64,000 nt of DNA from Endomychus coccineus (taxonomy: Eukaryota; Arthropoda; Insecta; Coleoptera; Endomychidae). Positions 34,349 to 46,395 of the stretch are shown here, piece after piece (within the stretch, counting starts at the first letter, position 1; the number at the start of each line of letters is the position of its first letter). The stretch covers positions 33,654,912 to 33,718,911 of the forward strand of contig OY294067.1 of NCBI GenBank assembly GCA_958510875.1, read 5' to 3'. The notes under the pieces were generated by a model. That model saw only the letters and a program-made list of their open reading frames with translations, did not search any database and was not told the origin of the DNA. A program made the translations under genes and the position numbers.

Positions 34349-36240
34349 ATGTGGCGGCTCCTCGAAGGAGGCTAAGGAGGCTCAGCCTCCTCACAAATTT
34401 ATCTTGATGATCATTCTTCATTTTATTTCCTGTTTCTCTAATAATTTTTTTAATTTTACAATTAATTCCCCGTTCTCAGTAAGTTATTTTCAATCTGGCA
34501 ACAGTGCCCTGAGGCTAGACTCTCTATATATCTCAAACGCTGAGCATGCGTTGTTCAACACAGTTGCCGTTTTTCCGACCAGTCAATCGCCAAATAGCGT
34601 GAAACAGCGAAAATGGCAACAGCGTCTGGAGGCTTGCCTGCCTCCCGCCTTTAAGTTCAGTACAGTCGGTGTGGTACAGAATACGACATATGCGTATTGC
34701 GGCAGTGCTTGTTTTGTTTTATGCGAGAATAATGGTTGAGTGACACCACGCGAAATAAGGTTAGATTAGAATTCGTCTGTTCGGTAAATTATTAATTGTA
34801 AAAATGGACAACTAGTGGAAAGATATTAGGGTTCTACGATGTTAGTTTGAGAAGAACAGCGGTCAATTTATTAAATTTTTAAATGGAAACATTTCAACGA
34901 TTCGACTTTGCGAATAAATCAGACTTACGACGGCATCTGAAATGGCGGGACATTTAAACGGTCTTCAAACAAACGAACGTAAGTTTTAAATAACATAGTA
35001 GGAACAGAATTCCCTGTAATGCTCGAACTCGATGGAATTTTACATCACGTGCAATGTTTAGTTTACCATCCATGAAAATAAAGACAAATTAATTGAAACA
35101 TTTGATTTTATATTAAACAGTGATGACTTTTCAACAGATCAGGTTTCATTGAATGCTGCTGTTGGTTCAAAATCTTATTTAGAAAATGAAGAATTTTTGT
35201 TTTTTCGTGATACTTTTAAATTAATATTTCAACAAACTGATCTTATTTTTCAAATTTTACAACATAAATTCACTAATGTAATTCATTCGAGAGATCGTTT
35301 AAAACATCTCATTGATAAAATTTCAAGTTTCCGTTATACAGAATTTCATTTTAATATTTTATTTCGAAATTATTCAACTGATGAGGCTTCTCCCGTGAAA
35401 AGGAGGAAAATATGTAATTTGGTAGACAAGAAACTACATTATAAACAACTTTTTTATGAAATTTTAGATACTATTGAGATTCGATTTTCCGATTTACATG
35501 AATTGAAGTTTTTCGATTTGACGAATAGAAGATTTTTCGAATCTTTTTCAAAAGAGTTTCTCAATACACTTTCAGATAACTTAGTTCTAAAATATAATTT
35601 TTTTGATAAAATAGCGCTGCACAATGAATTATGCGTTGTATACTGGGATAAAGATATTTTAGGCCAGTACCACAGTCACGCTGATATGATAAAATATATG
35701 ATAGATAATGATTTGCAAAACAGTCCTACCTCAGTTTTATAAACTACTTTGTTTGACAATCAGCATTCCTGTCACGTCGGCATCGGTAGAGAGAACATTT
35801 TCTACTCTCAAACGAATTAAAACATACATGCGAAATACAATGGGCCAAAGTCGTTTATACAATGTTAGTTTAATATCTATTGAAAAAGATTTAGTAAAAC
35901 ACTTGAAACATAATGATACATTTTATGATAATATTATTGATCATTTTTCGCAAATTAAAGACCGTAGAATTTCGTTAATATATAAAAAAGTTGATAAAAT
36001 TAATGAAAAAAAACAAAATATGAAAAATTCCAAAAAAAAAGAAAAAAAATTGAAAATCCAAAAAAAACAAAAAACAAAAAACGAACGAAAAAAAATTTGT
36101 GGGCAAGAGAAACTCTATACCTCCACACAGCTGGTACGGTCGCTGTGCAAAGGTTAAATTTATTGGCTGAATAGAGTATATTTTTACAAAAACGTTTTAT
36201 GTCCAGCCTCCTCTCTCAAAAAGTTCACGAGCCGCCACTG
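34349..36240 (+). mobile_element. hAT transposon copy B
   Basis: The target duplication TATCTCAT is exact at 34341-34348 and 36241-36248. The right end is GAGCCGCCACTG; the left end has drifted to atGTGGCGGCTC. Length is 1892 bp. The N-terminal zinc-finger exon is absent, while the C-terminal half is the best preserved of the four copies. It is inserted in the MULE. Confidence 0.9.
35149..36157 (+). pseudogene. hAT transposase C-terminal half, one frameshift
   Basis: 35149-35742 encodes NAAVGSKSYLENEEFLFF through FRNYSTDEASPVKRRKICNL and DILGQYHSHADMIKYMID. A 1-bp insertion near 35720 (ttgcaaaaca against ttgcaaca in sister copies) shifts the frame. 35708-36157 continues LLCLTISIPVTSASVERTFSTLKRIKTYMRNTMGQ, the dimerisation domain. 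The last 40 codons are almost all Lys, Asn and Gln from an A-rich run. Confidence 0.85.
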
Positions 36241-36457
36241 TATCTCATAGGTATTTTCGGCCGCAAATATTAGGTGAAATAAAATAACAGAATGCTTTGT
36301 ACTAAAATATTTCTTTATTTCAATAAAATTATCTATATAAATTTTAAACAAGCACTACAGCAGACACAAAAAAGTCAAGTTAAAATTGAATCGAAATTAA
36401 TTACATCAACTTATTTCTATAACGTAGACATCTATAACTTAGGTACACTATAAATTT

Positions 36458-37789
36458 TTAGAAAACATTTTGATGTGAAAGAGATTTGACAAAATTAATT
36501 CTAGAAATATTGCCAGATCGAAGCATATTTACCATGTTTTCGATAAATTTTAGTTTATTCTTTACTTGTTTGTCTTTAATTTTTGCTGGAATATGTAAAT
36601 TTTTCAGTTTTAAATATGCATCGATCTGACAATCTTCTAATTTTTCTATAAAAATAAATATAGAAGGGTGAGTTGAATAAAAACTAGGATTAAAGTTCGA
36701 ATGGAATGATTCGCAGGCATTTGTGGTTCGTTTAATTGATGGGTTTTCATATGCCCATATATTTGGTGGAAAATGAGATTCTGGTGCTATGTAGTTTTCT
36801 AATAAATAGTCTGCGTATTTATCTATAAGTTTATGGTCCGGTTTGTATGACATGAGATCAAATATGAAACAATCTTCAACTTCAGAGGGGTCTAAATAAG
36901 TTAGCCCAAAAGTATGAGTAAGGCATTTGCTTTCCTCGCAGATTTTATCTTTATACATTTGGGTTAAGACTAATTATTGTATTTTTCTATACCACGCCTG
37001 ATGGGAAAGACAACTTTTAGTGTGTTATGAATTGCGATTTCAAAATCCACAAATACCTCCTTCGGTTCAAAAACAATATTAAACAGTTTAAAAATTATAG
37101 ATTTTACCGACAAAAAAGGTCTCATATATGTGTCACTGGTCTTGTTAGGCAATAGACAATACAAAAGGGGAACATAATGCCCATTTTCCAGTCCATGGAT
37201 GGTAAATAACTGACAAAAATATTTTGTACAATAAGAAAATGTGCCATCCATGTAAAAATCTTTCATTTTACATAACGTTTTAATATTTGTTTGATAGCTG
37301 TGCTGTTAATGAACAAAAAATTTTCACCTGTTGTAGTTTCCGGTCCATAACTTTCTAGTACAGAATGTACATCGTGAATATCCTAAGGCAGGGCTGGTAG
37401 CAGCTTACGGCGGCTGTTGTACAAATTTCTTCTTATTCGATTGTCATCTGTCGATGACAAATTATCTGGCAAATGTTTTGAAAGAATGCTTTTAATAATT
37501 TTTGAAGGTTTCTCCGATATGTCCTCCTCAGCTTTGCGCTTGCATGAAGTTGTCACTATTTTCTCTCCAACGCAGTCTCATCTGACTCGTGGTTGTGGAT
37601 TAATTCACTCCTAACAGCTGTGTATTCAGCACCAATAGTGTACAGTTTGGCTAAACATCTTAAATTTTTCTTTATGCACCTCCAACGTACTTCACCACTT
37701 TTCAACACGTCCTGTTTACAAAACTGGAACTTTTCCACAACAAGCAAGTCACCACCACGTGAACTCTTAATTGTTGAAACTGATGCCAT
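36458..37789 (-). pseudogene. MULE transposase with FLYWCH zinc finger
   Basis: From the start at 37789: FLYWCH finger (SSRGGDLLVVEKFQF, RWRCIKKN, C, then HNHES at 37789-37570); EEDISEKPSKIIKSIL and RIRRNLYNSRRKLLPALP, stopped by TAG near 37385; a frameshift near 37280; DDE domain FYMDGTFSYCTKYFCQLFTIHG (first Asp) and PKEVFVDFEIAIHN (second Asp) to about 36970; a second break; then LDPSEVEDCFIFDL, NACESFHSNFNPSFYSTHPS (Glu) to 36458. The domain order is standard for animal MULE transposases. At least three lesions make it dead. It could be a TE relic or a decayed domesticated copy; the former is likelier. Confidence 0.8.
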
Positions 37790-37994
37790 CGTACAAATAT
37801 ATTTGATGCTTTCTATCGCCTAGTAGCGTTCAAAATAAGTTGAATTTGTCTAGATATCCCAAGTAATTACCAATTTCTTAATCCCATCATAAACATCAAC
37901 CCTCGGGCGAAATTACATCTGTATTAAATGGTACCCCTTGATTTATGCAGCTAGGCGACTGGATTCCCGGCCGAAATTACGCCCGCCGACAATC

Positions 37995-39140
37995 CCTGTA
38001 AAGAGTATGAATGTAACTCGATAGTCATTATAATAAATACACATTATTTTATTTACAAAACATATTATTTAATGATATTCACATCGATGTAAATGGAAGT
38101 AATGTTAAACAGCATTTTCTTCATTTGCGTCGTCATTATCGGTAACTTCGACGATACTTAAGTTATTAGATTAGATCCAATCATGAAACATACTGTGGAA
38201 TCAGGTGTGCTCATATATAAAAACAGGATACTATCAACGATCACAAATAATTTAATTATTACTTTTTACCCTGTAATAATTAAAGTTTGGGTTGTATTGC
38301 AAAAAAGGTCAATTTTTTCAGTTAGCATAAAAATATAACTTCCGTCTGCACGAGGACGGAGGATTAAGTAAATGAATAACGTCGAATATGTGCGTGCTGT
38401 TGTAGCTGTATACAGTGTATAGTGTATAGTGTGTATACGCAGTGTATACGTATACAAGTCCTGTATACCATAATCGAGAGCACTGACTCACACAGGCTCA
38501 CCAACACCGACTCAGATATGCACACGTGTGTAAGCGTATAGAGAGACTGCCTGACGCACGACCCGAATCTCGCACGGCCGTAGTTGCGCACGCAGCAGAA
38601 TACATAATATCTAATATATATAGCTACAGCGTGACGGGATGTGACGGACTCATTGTTTTACCCCTCATCTGAAATAGCCCAACGCGCCTAAAGAAGCTTC
38701 CACTTCAAAAACTATTGGAGTTCGAAATTATAATCAAAGGGTCCAATTAACGTGTTTATACTCAAATATTGAATTGAGTTGACCGTTACATTGTGATATT
38801 CCATTACAACAATAAAACGAAGGTTTACTTCGTTAACACACTGAAAATATTCAATAAACAAAAAATTGATGGTGGAAGGCCTTCCTTTGTGATAACTTAT
38901 CATATTGATATGGTAAATATTTGTATTTTGTTAGTTATTAGTTATATTATTGAAACTTTAACGTGACCATAGTTTCGACAACCACGGTGTTATCTTCAAA
39001 TTGATACAATATATGAATGAAGGAACGTAAGAAATTTGAAGATATTTATAGCCATAAATAGCTAAAAGTAACAACGCTGAATTGCAGTTTGAAGATGGAG
39101 AAATACATGACATAGATAATTGGAATAAGGTAATAAAGTT
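37995..39140. other. Spacer with gtgtata microrepeats
   Basis: 38404-38455 is a short run of imperfect gtgtata/gtatac repeats. Open frames at 38266-38591 are products of this run. Nothing else is recognised. Confidence 0.4.
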
Positions 39141-39179
39141 AGAAAATTAGGAAATTTCACTGTAGGATATACTAGTTAG

Positions 39180-39985
39180 CTAGTAAATCACCAGGAGAAG
39201 ATGGAATATTCCCGGCTCTCCTACAAGGGCGTTAGGAGATTATCATCAAGCTATTGGTGAAAATCTTCCGATTTTGCATAGCCACAGGCCTTATTCCAAA
39301 GCTATGGTGGGCAGGGAAAGTCGTGTCCATTTCAAAGGCGGGTAAAACTTATTATATCCAATCTAAAGCATTCGGCCCTATCAGTCTAACCTAATTCCGA
39401 TTAAAGGCAATGGAAAGACTGATTGACAGATACTTGAGAGATGACTCACTGAACGCCCCACCCCTACACTGTCGTCAACTTGCCTACCAGGCTGGCCTCT
39501 CGACTGAAACGGCCTTGCATCATATAGTCACAAGAATAAATGGCGCTACGGCCCATGCGGAACACGTCCTTAGGGTATTTATTGACATCGAGGGGCATTT
39601 GATAACACGTTCGTCGAGTCTATCTGCTCAGCCGCTCAGAAGCATGGAGTCAGTTCAACATTGATCCGGTGGATTGAAGCCATGCTATCTACGCGTGATA
39701 GAGGAGATTGGAACAACGAAACTCTCACCCTACTGCCACCAGACGGGCTCGTATGGTTCACAGATGGGTCCAAGGTAGGTCAGACTTCTGGGGCGGGAGT
39801 GTACCTAAAAAGGACAATGATCACTATTTCAGTGACTCTAGGCACGGTTTTTCAGGCAGGGTCTACGCAATATTGACTTGTGCCATGGAAAACCTGGGAA
39901 GAAACTATGTAAATAGGTGCATATATATTTGCACAGATAGTCGATCACATCATGAATTTGTGATAACTCGATGATCTGTTTATAG
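39180..39985 (+). pseudogene. LINE with reverse transcriptase joined to RNase H
   Basis: KSPGEDGIFPALLQG (39188), KVVSISKAGKT (39318), KAMERLIDRYLRDDSLN (39405), YQAGLSTETALHHIVTRINGA and RVFIDIEG (39573, first catalytic Asp) are reverse transcriptase. After IRWIEAMLSTRD (39665) the sequence jumps to LPPDGLVWFTDGSKVGQTSGAGVYLK (39730, RNase H Asp) and CAMENLGRNYVNRCIYICTDSRS (39880, second Asp). The YADD half of the reverse transcriptase and the thumb are deleted at about 39700. It belongs to LINEs that carry RNase H. Stops and a frameshift are also present. Confidence 0.7.
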
Positions 39986-39989
39986 AACC

Positions 39990-40745
39990 AACAAAGGGCA
40001 GCCATGTGATAACCATGCCTCTCCGTGAATTAAGGGCTGGCAAGAATCATCAAGCTATCACATGGCGATCTTTGCAACCTCTTCCTTCTGAAGGAGGCAT
40101 ATCGTATAATGGAGATGGTTATAGATAGATCAACAAGGTTATCAAATGACTATCCTTTGCGAGCTCTGCATATGAACAAATCATCAAGTTCTGGCAGGAT
40201 CTCCATGTGATAACCAGATTTTCGGGGTTGTAGTTTGGGGATAATTGGTTCAGATGAGCTGTATTTGATTTCATGGTAATAATGGCACTACATACAGAGT
40301 AGTTGCTTGTACAGAGTAACTTGATAACATACTCATTGATATGTTCTAGAGATCTATGAATACTTCACCAATTCATAAGGTTGTAACCTCATCTTGACTT
40401 CAAGTATTATAACAACTTGACCCTCAAGTATTAGAATAATCGATCATGCCAATGATTGTTTCTGCGACTGATTGATTCAGTGATAGCAGGCTAGTGCTAA
40501 ATCGAAGAAGACCCTACACAATACCATTCAAAGTCAACCAGTTAGTATCAAAGATGTAAGCACCGGTCAAAATATAGTCCAGTGTATCTGGGATTAAAAC
40601 TCCTTCATGTTGTTCCGTTCTTCCAAGAACGTCCAGATGTTCTTAAAAGATTTTGAAATCCTATGTTGCGAATGTTTCTCGTATTTCCCCATATATATAC
40701 TTACAGTTGTAATATTGAGATTCAATGGATAATCTAAATCCGTCT
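39990..40745. other. No recognisable feature
   Basis: Spacer. No coding motif is seen. Confidence 0.3.
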
Positions 40746-40749
40746 TCCG

Positions 40750-41230
40750 AGCATGTATGAATATTGCAATTTATCTACTAACGTTCCGTAAACAAATTCT
40801 AGATTCTAAAGAAACACAACGGCGACTACAATAACATGTAAATTTGCTTCTTAAAATGACATATATGTTCATAGCATTTGTATATTTGCAACGATCGTAG
40901 AGAGCTTTAAAACGACAATGGTGGAGCCAGAGCTGTTATACAAGTAAAGAACATGTCAGCTTTCTATGTAATAATACGAATATACGAATCCTCCATGGGT
41001 CTCTTACAATATTCGGTCTCGGTGAACCCGTCTAATCCTATTATTGCTACGTTGGAACTCGTTTAGCTACTTCCTGGAGCACGGTCGCGCTTAACCTGCA
41101 TTTCATAGTTTAACTGTACGTATTTTCAGTCTTAGAAATGGTCCATGTGAAATATTTTCGTCTGACTTATGAACAACTGAATCTTGTATTTCAACAAAAT
41201 AAACCGATCATGTTCGTAACCAAACAAATA
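40750..41230 (+). repeat. Unclassified interspersed repeat, copy 1
   Basis: Shares with 52590-53100 the blocks cggcgactacaataa, ctcggtgaacccgtctaat and attgctacgttggaa, then gtttagctactt, in the same order and orientation. A more diverged third copy is at 51840-52170. No coding potential or terminal repeats are evident. Confidence 0.6.
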
Positions 41231-41234
41231 TTAC

Positions 41235-42072
41235 GAATTGGTGCAGACTGCTAATGATTATAACAATCACGTGTTTCGAGGATAAATGAGGCAGATTCTA
41301 CCGGAAACTTTACGCCAATGCATGTTAACCTACAAAATGGGAACATTTTTCAACATTGCGGTGGCAATATATGTGCTTCTCTGTAAATTTTCTCTTGCTG
41401 GAGTACCCTGAAAGGTGTTACAGTGTAGATTTTTTGACATAATAAAAGGAGCCAGCAGCTTTCTAAATTAGTTGATATTGAAAGAATATAGCTCCAGAAC
41501 AACAGAAAATTATTTATTTATTTTTCAGTGAACATATATGATTTTTACCTAACGGTTTTAAGTGTATCTATCTTGTTAAAGTGTCTTTATTTAGGAAAAT
41601 GTAGTTTTCGGAAAACGCTTGTTTAGTTCTTGTCCAAAATTATTCACCTCTGAATCACTACTGCATTCCACAATGAGATCTCCCAAGTAAAGCGTAGTAC
41701 GGTGATGCGTTTTGACGTAGGATTTTTCTTTTGCACGAAGTGCAAATTTCGTAATTTGCACAACGATTCCTGCCAGAAAACTAAACTTCTTGGAACAACC
41801 AATAGCATTCTCGAATTTTAATGAGTTTTGTTGACGTCTTGAGTTGTCAAAATATGAATCGCCTTCATGTAAAACCAGAATAATTATGCTTTGCCATGCC
41901 ACGCAACAAATCACGCCCCATTGTAGGTAATATGGAAGGGAGAGATTGCATATTTTTTGCTAACTTTATTAATTACAAATCGACCAAGGAAGATATCTCT
42001 AACTATAGTTGTCTATACCAATACCACATCTGTATGTTACTAATGTGGATGAGTGAAGAGTTATATAATATA
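41235..42072. other. No recognisable feature
   Basis: A 107-codon minus-strand open frame at 41591-41914 has no recognised motif. Nothing else is seen. Confidence 0.3.
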
Positions 42073-42522
42073 ACTAACAGCAGTGGCGGCTCCTCGAAGG
42101 AGGCTAAGGAGGCTCAGCCTCCTCACCAATTTATTTTAATGATCATTCTCCATTTTATTTCCTGTTTCTCTGATAATTCTTTAAATTTTACAATTAATTC
42201 CCCGTTCTCAGTAGTTATTTTCAATCTGGCAACAGTGGTCAGAGGCTAGATTCTCTATATATCTCAAACGCTGAGCATGTGTTGTTCAACACAGTTGCCG
42301 TTTTTCCGACCAGTCAATTGCCAAATAGCGTGAAACGGCGAAAACGGCAACAGGGTAGGGAGGCTAGCTTTTCGTACCCATTCGTCGGTCGAATGAAATA
42401 CGATTACCTGCGCTCCCGCCTCCCGCTGCTAGAAGAATGCGGTTAGTTGTTGTTTTTATTCCACGAGACGTAGTAAGGTTAAGTAGTTAATTTTTAAGTT
42501 ATAATTTATCTAATCGGAATCG

Positions 42523-43187
42523 GTGAACGTTAAAATTATGAGTGACTTAGTTGCAGAGTTTTTAGAAAATCCATTTAGTGGATTAACATATGATAGAAAA
42601 GCGCTCTTCAAAAACAACCGGCCTTTACCGGATTTGAAAGGAGTAGTGATGGCAGGGAAGTATCAAAATCGATCGTTTAATACTGATAATTATAAAAAAT
42701 ATGTATGGTTAACGGGATCTGATGTACACAATAAATTATATTGCTGGTATTGCTTGCTATTCACATCAGATACAACTTCATGTTGGGGGCACTTGAGTTA
42801 TAATGATTTGAAAAATTTAGCTCGTGGCCTAGAAAGACATGAAAAATCGCAGGAACATATTACATCGTGTATTTAGTTTAAATTAACCGGTAAACAGAAT
42901 GTTGTTAATGCGATTGATTCTACACGAACACGAGAAATCGAAAATCATAATAATACAGTTAAAGAAAACCGCGAAGTTTCAAAAAAAATCATTGATTTCT
43001 TATTATATTTATCATTTCAAGATTTGGCTTTTAGAGGGCATGATGAAACTGAAAATTCAGTTAATAAAGGTAATTTTAGGGAATTGTTAGATTTGTTTTG
43101 TAAATACGACAGTAAGCTTCGCGATTTTATGACTAACGCGTCAGTATTTGAAGGCATTTGTTTTGTTTTATGCGGGTATAATGGTTG
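42523..43187 (+). pseudogene. hAT transposase N-terminal region with TTF-type zinc finger
   Basis: A start codon gives MNVKIMSDLVAEFLENPF. TYDRKALFKNNRPLPDLK and YKKYVWLTGSDVHNKLYCWYCLLF follow, then W-G, L.RHEKSQEH: the Cys-x2-Cys and His-x4-His spacing of the TTF-type zinc finger of hAT transposases. A TAG at 42874 replaces a Lys codon seen in copy D. Reading continues past it (FKLTGKQNVVNAID, VKENREVSKKIIDFLLYLSFQDLAFRGHDE) to a stop at 43187 inside the leader-like block. No catalytic domain follows in frame. Confidence 0.8.
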
Positions 43188-43589
43188 AGTGACACCACGC
43201 GAAATAAGGTTAGATTAGAATTCGTCTGTTCGGTAAATTATTAATTGTAAAAATGGACAACTAGTGGAAAGATTTTTAGGGTTCTACGATGTTAGTTCGG
43301 GAAGAACAGCGGTCAATTTATTCAATTTTTCAATGGAAACGTTTCAAACGATTCGACTTTGCGAATAAATCAGACTTACGACGGCATCTGTGATGGCGGG
43401 ACATTCAAACGGTCTTCAAACAAACGTAAGTTTTAAATAACATAGTAGGAAACAGAATTCCCTGTAATGCTCGAACTCGATGGAATTTTACATCACATGC
43501 AATGTTTAGTTTACCATCCATAAAAATAAAGACAAATTAATTGAAATATTTGATTTTATATTAAACAGTGATGACTTTTCAACAGATCA

Positions 43590-44385
43590 GGTTTCATTGA
43601 ATGCTGCTGTTGGTTTAAAAATGAAGAATTTTTGTTATTTCTTGATACTTTTAAATTAATATTTGAACAAACTGATCTTATTTTTCAAATTTTACAACAT
43701 AAATTCACTAATATAATTCATTCAAGAGATCGTTTAACACATCTCATTGATAAAATTCAAGTTTCCGTTATACAGAATTTCATTTTAATATTTTATTTGG
43801 AAATTATTCAACTGATGAGGCTTCTCCCGTGAAAAGGAGGAAAACATATAATTTGGTAGACAAGAAACTACATTATAAACAACTTTTTTATGAAATTTTA
43901 GATACTATTAAAGGTCAAATATTGAGATTCGATTTTCCGATTTACATGAATTGAAGTTTTTCGATTTGACGAATAGAAGATTTTTCGAATCTTTTTCAAA
44001 AGAGTTTCTCAATACACTTTCAGATAACTTAGTTCTAAAATATAATTTTTTTGATAAATTAGCGCTGCACAATGAATTATGCGTTATATACTGGGATATT
44101 TTAGGCCAGTACGACAGTCACGCCGATATGATAAAATATATGATAGATAATGATTTGCAACAAGTCTTACCTCAGTTTTATAAACTATTTTGTTTGACAG
44201 TCACCATTCCTGTCACGTCGGCATCGGTGGAGAGATCATTTTCTACTCTCAAACGAATTAAAACATACATGCGAAATACAATGGGCCAAAATCGTTTATA
44301 CAATGTTAGTTTATTATCTATTGAAAAAGATTTAGTAAAACATAATGATACATTTTATGATAATATTATTGATCATTTTTCGTAA
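43590..44385 (+). pseudogene. hAT transposase C-terminal half
   Basis: 43632-43832 carries LDTFKLIFEQTDLIFQILQHKFTN. A frame change follows. 43951-44385 then gives KFFDLTNRRFFESFSKEFLNTLSD, ILGQYDSHADMIKYMID and PVTSASVERSFSTLKRIKTYMRNTMGQ, the dimerisation domain. There are small deletions against copies B and D, for example the loss of LKH before NDTFYDN. Confidence 0.85.
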
Positions 44386-44697
44386 ATTAAAGACCGTAGA
44401 ATTTCGTTAATATATAGAAAAGTTGATAAAATTAATAACAAAAAACAAAATATGAAAAATTCCAAAAAAAAAGAAAAAAAATTAAAAATCCAAAAAAAAT
44501 AAAAAACAAAAAACGAACGAAAAAAAAATTTGTGGGCAAGAGAAACTGTATACCTCCACGTTGGTTCTTGCTGGGTAACAATCAATTTTGTCACTGAAGG
44601 TTAAATTAATTGGCTGAATATAGAGTATATTTTTACAAAAACGTTTTATGTCCAGCCTCCTCTCTCAAAAAGTTCACGAGCCGCCACTGACTAACAT

Positions 44698-45428
44698 TCC
44701 ATCAACATATTGTCTTGCAATAATGTTATGAAAGACATAGATAGAAGTATAGGAAAAAATATTGACAAAAGTTCGATATTGGTAATACAAATCCAACAAG
44801 CAAAGAATATAATACATAATAACAATGTATCTACAGGTAGCAATTTTAACGAACTAATATATATAAATATCAAACGTTTTCATATATCAAATAATACCTA
44901 TAAGTCTCGCAAACTCTATTGCTAAAATATAATTTTCTATTCAACTTTAATGAATCAAATTCAATATTAGGAAATGATATAAGGCATATCAAAACTGAAG
45001 CTGGTGTTTCTATTCAACTAAAATTGTTAAATAGGAAGTTAAAGCCATTTTCTATCCAACTTTAATAAATTAAATAAACTATTCACACTGTGAATATATT
45101 ATGACACTATTGATGGGAAATAATCACCCACTAAAAATACTATTGAGGTACTGAAGACCTTTCGGCTACCAAGTAGCCATCATCAGAGTAACTAAATTAT
45201 AAATCAGAATAGGCCTGTTTAGACACTATTTGGGGATAATAATGTAAACGATGGGTGACCCTCAGCTGGGGATGAATCGGAATTTAATAAATTTCTTTTC
45301 GTTTATATATTTCCATGTCTTCCAAATTACCTAGATATTTGTCTGTACTGCATTTTAAAAGTGATAAACTTTCTGAATGAAACTCAATGTTAGGAATGAA
45401 TATATAAGACATATCAAATCTGTAACTG
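44698..45428 (-). mobile_element. Penelope-like remnant with hammerhead (family 2)
   Basis: 45062-45145 is the minus-oriented terminal repeat (ttcacactgtgaa). The ribozyme is at 45149-45190, and 45226-45380 is the coding tail on the minus strand (SLSLLK, STDKYLGNLEDMEIYKRK). 44952-45040 and 45380-45428 plus 46393-46440 are two copies of one sequence (tatcaaa, then ctggtgtttctattcaact), the second split by a foldback element. Confidence 0.6.
45149..45190 (-). ncRNA. Hammerhead ribozyme, type a, best preserved copy
   Basis: On the minus strand: stem I UACU (45187-45190) with AGUA (45149-45152); CUGAUGA (45180-45186); one extra U; a perfect 6-bp stem II GGCUAC-UUG-GUAGCC; GAAA; AG-GUC-UU as stem III with a G-U pair; and C at the cleavage position. 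Every conserved box is intact. Compared with 4036-4077, the stem III change from CCU to CUU keeps pairing. Confidence 0.75.
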
Positions 45429-46392
45429 TAGTCGAGTCAAATAGGTATTAAAACAGGCCGACTTATGAAAATCGAAAGATATGAACCGATTTTAATGAAA
45501 CAAAGTGCATTCGATACGGGATGACGTCTAGAAAAAAGCTTACCGGTTAGTTTTTTGTGCAAATTTGTTATTTTTTTTTTAAACGAAAAATTGTCCAATG
45601 TTTTACTAATTATTGGGAAAATTTAGTCGGGGGTTTTCGGGGTCGCTGATTACGATTCTGAACTCAGATTGGCCAAAATCGAACTCCCTAACTGGTAATT
45701 GGCCACTTTAATTGGACAAAGTGACCATTTTTTTGAATTTCATCAAAAATAGCCAGGAAAAATCACTCGGGGGTTTTTGGGGTCGCTGATTACGATTCTG
45801 AACCCAGATTGGACAAAATCGATCTTCCCAGTTGGTAATTGGCCAGTTTAATTGGAAAAAATTGATCTTTTTTTCTTAATTTCATCGCAAATAGACAGGA
45901 AAATTTACTTGGGGGTTTTCGAAGTCGCTGAGTACGATTCTGAAGTCAAATTTTCCAAAATCGAACTCCTCAGCTGGTAATTGGCAGGTTTGATTGGACA
46001 AAATTGACCAATTTCCAAAATTTCATCAAAACTAACAATTTGACTTCAGAATCGTACTCAGCGACTCCGGAAACCCTCGAGTAATTTTTCCTGTCTATTT
46101 GCGATGGAATTAAGAGAAAATGATCAATTTTGTCCAATTAAACTGGCCAATTAACAGCTGGAAAGATCGATTTTGGCCAATCTGAATTTTGAATCGTAAT
46201 CAGCGACCCCAAAAACCCCCGACTGAATTTTCCCAATAATTAGCCAAAAATTGGTCAGTTTTCGTTAAAAAAATAATAACAAATTCGCACAAGAAACTAA
46301 CCAGTAAGCTGTTTTCTAGACGTCATCCCGAATCGAATGCACTTTGTTTCATCTTTCGATTTTCGTAATGAAATACCTATTTGACTCGACTA
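45429..46392. mobile_element. Foldback element FB2
   Basis: Left end TAGTCGAGTCAAATAGGTAT and right end, reverse complemented, the same sequence. Arms of about 180 bp share cattcgatacgggatgacgtc. The target duplication is CTG (45426-45428 and 46393-46395), confirmed by a paralogous empty site near 44984 reading ctgaagctggtgttt. The interior has three plus-oriented units (gtcgctg at 45642, 45782, 45924) and two inverted ones (46059, 46201), spaced 140-142 bp. No coding capacity. Confidence 0.8.
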
Positions 46393-46395
46393 CTG

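Larger units (their letters stand above)
34230..37990 (-). mobile_element. MULE transposon, interrupted by a hAT copy
   Basis: The coding remnant at 36458-37790 is a FLYWCH-MULE transposase. GC-rich ends, gggcggtacaatcccg near 34235 and cccgccgacaatccctg near 37985, could be terminal inverted repeats, but I could not fix exact ends or a 9-bp target duplication. The hAT at 34349-36240 lies between the left end and the coding end. Confidence 0.5.
42081..44689 (+). mobile_element. hAT transposon copy C, chimeric
   Basis: Ends are CAGTGGCGGCTC and GAGCCGCCACTG. The flanking 8 bp are ACTAACAG (42073-42080) and ACTAACAT (44690-44697), a target duplication with one later change. Length is 2609 bp. 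Layout: leader, N-terminal zinc finger, a non-coding leader-like block at about 43160-43500, C-terminal half. The same layout occurs in copy D, so both descend from one already chimeric element. Confidence 0.9.

Noticed and set aside
35960..36110. Lys-rich protein tail as a functional nuclear signal
   Set aside because: It is encoded by an A-rich, low-complexity run at the 3' end of the hAT and varies between copies.
41591..41914. 107-codon minus-strand gene
   Set aside because: No domain, no second copy, and ordinary AT-rich composition.
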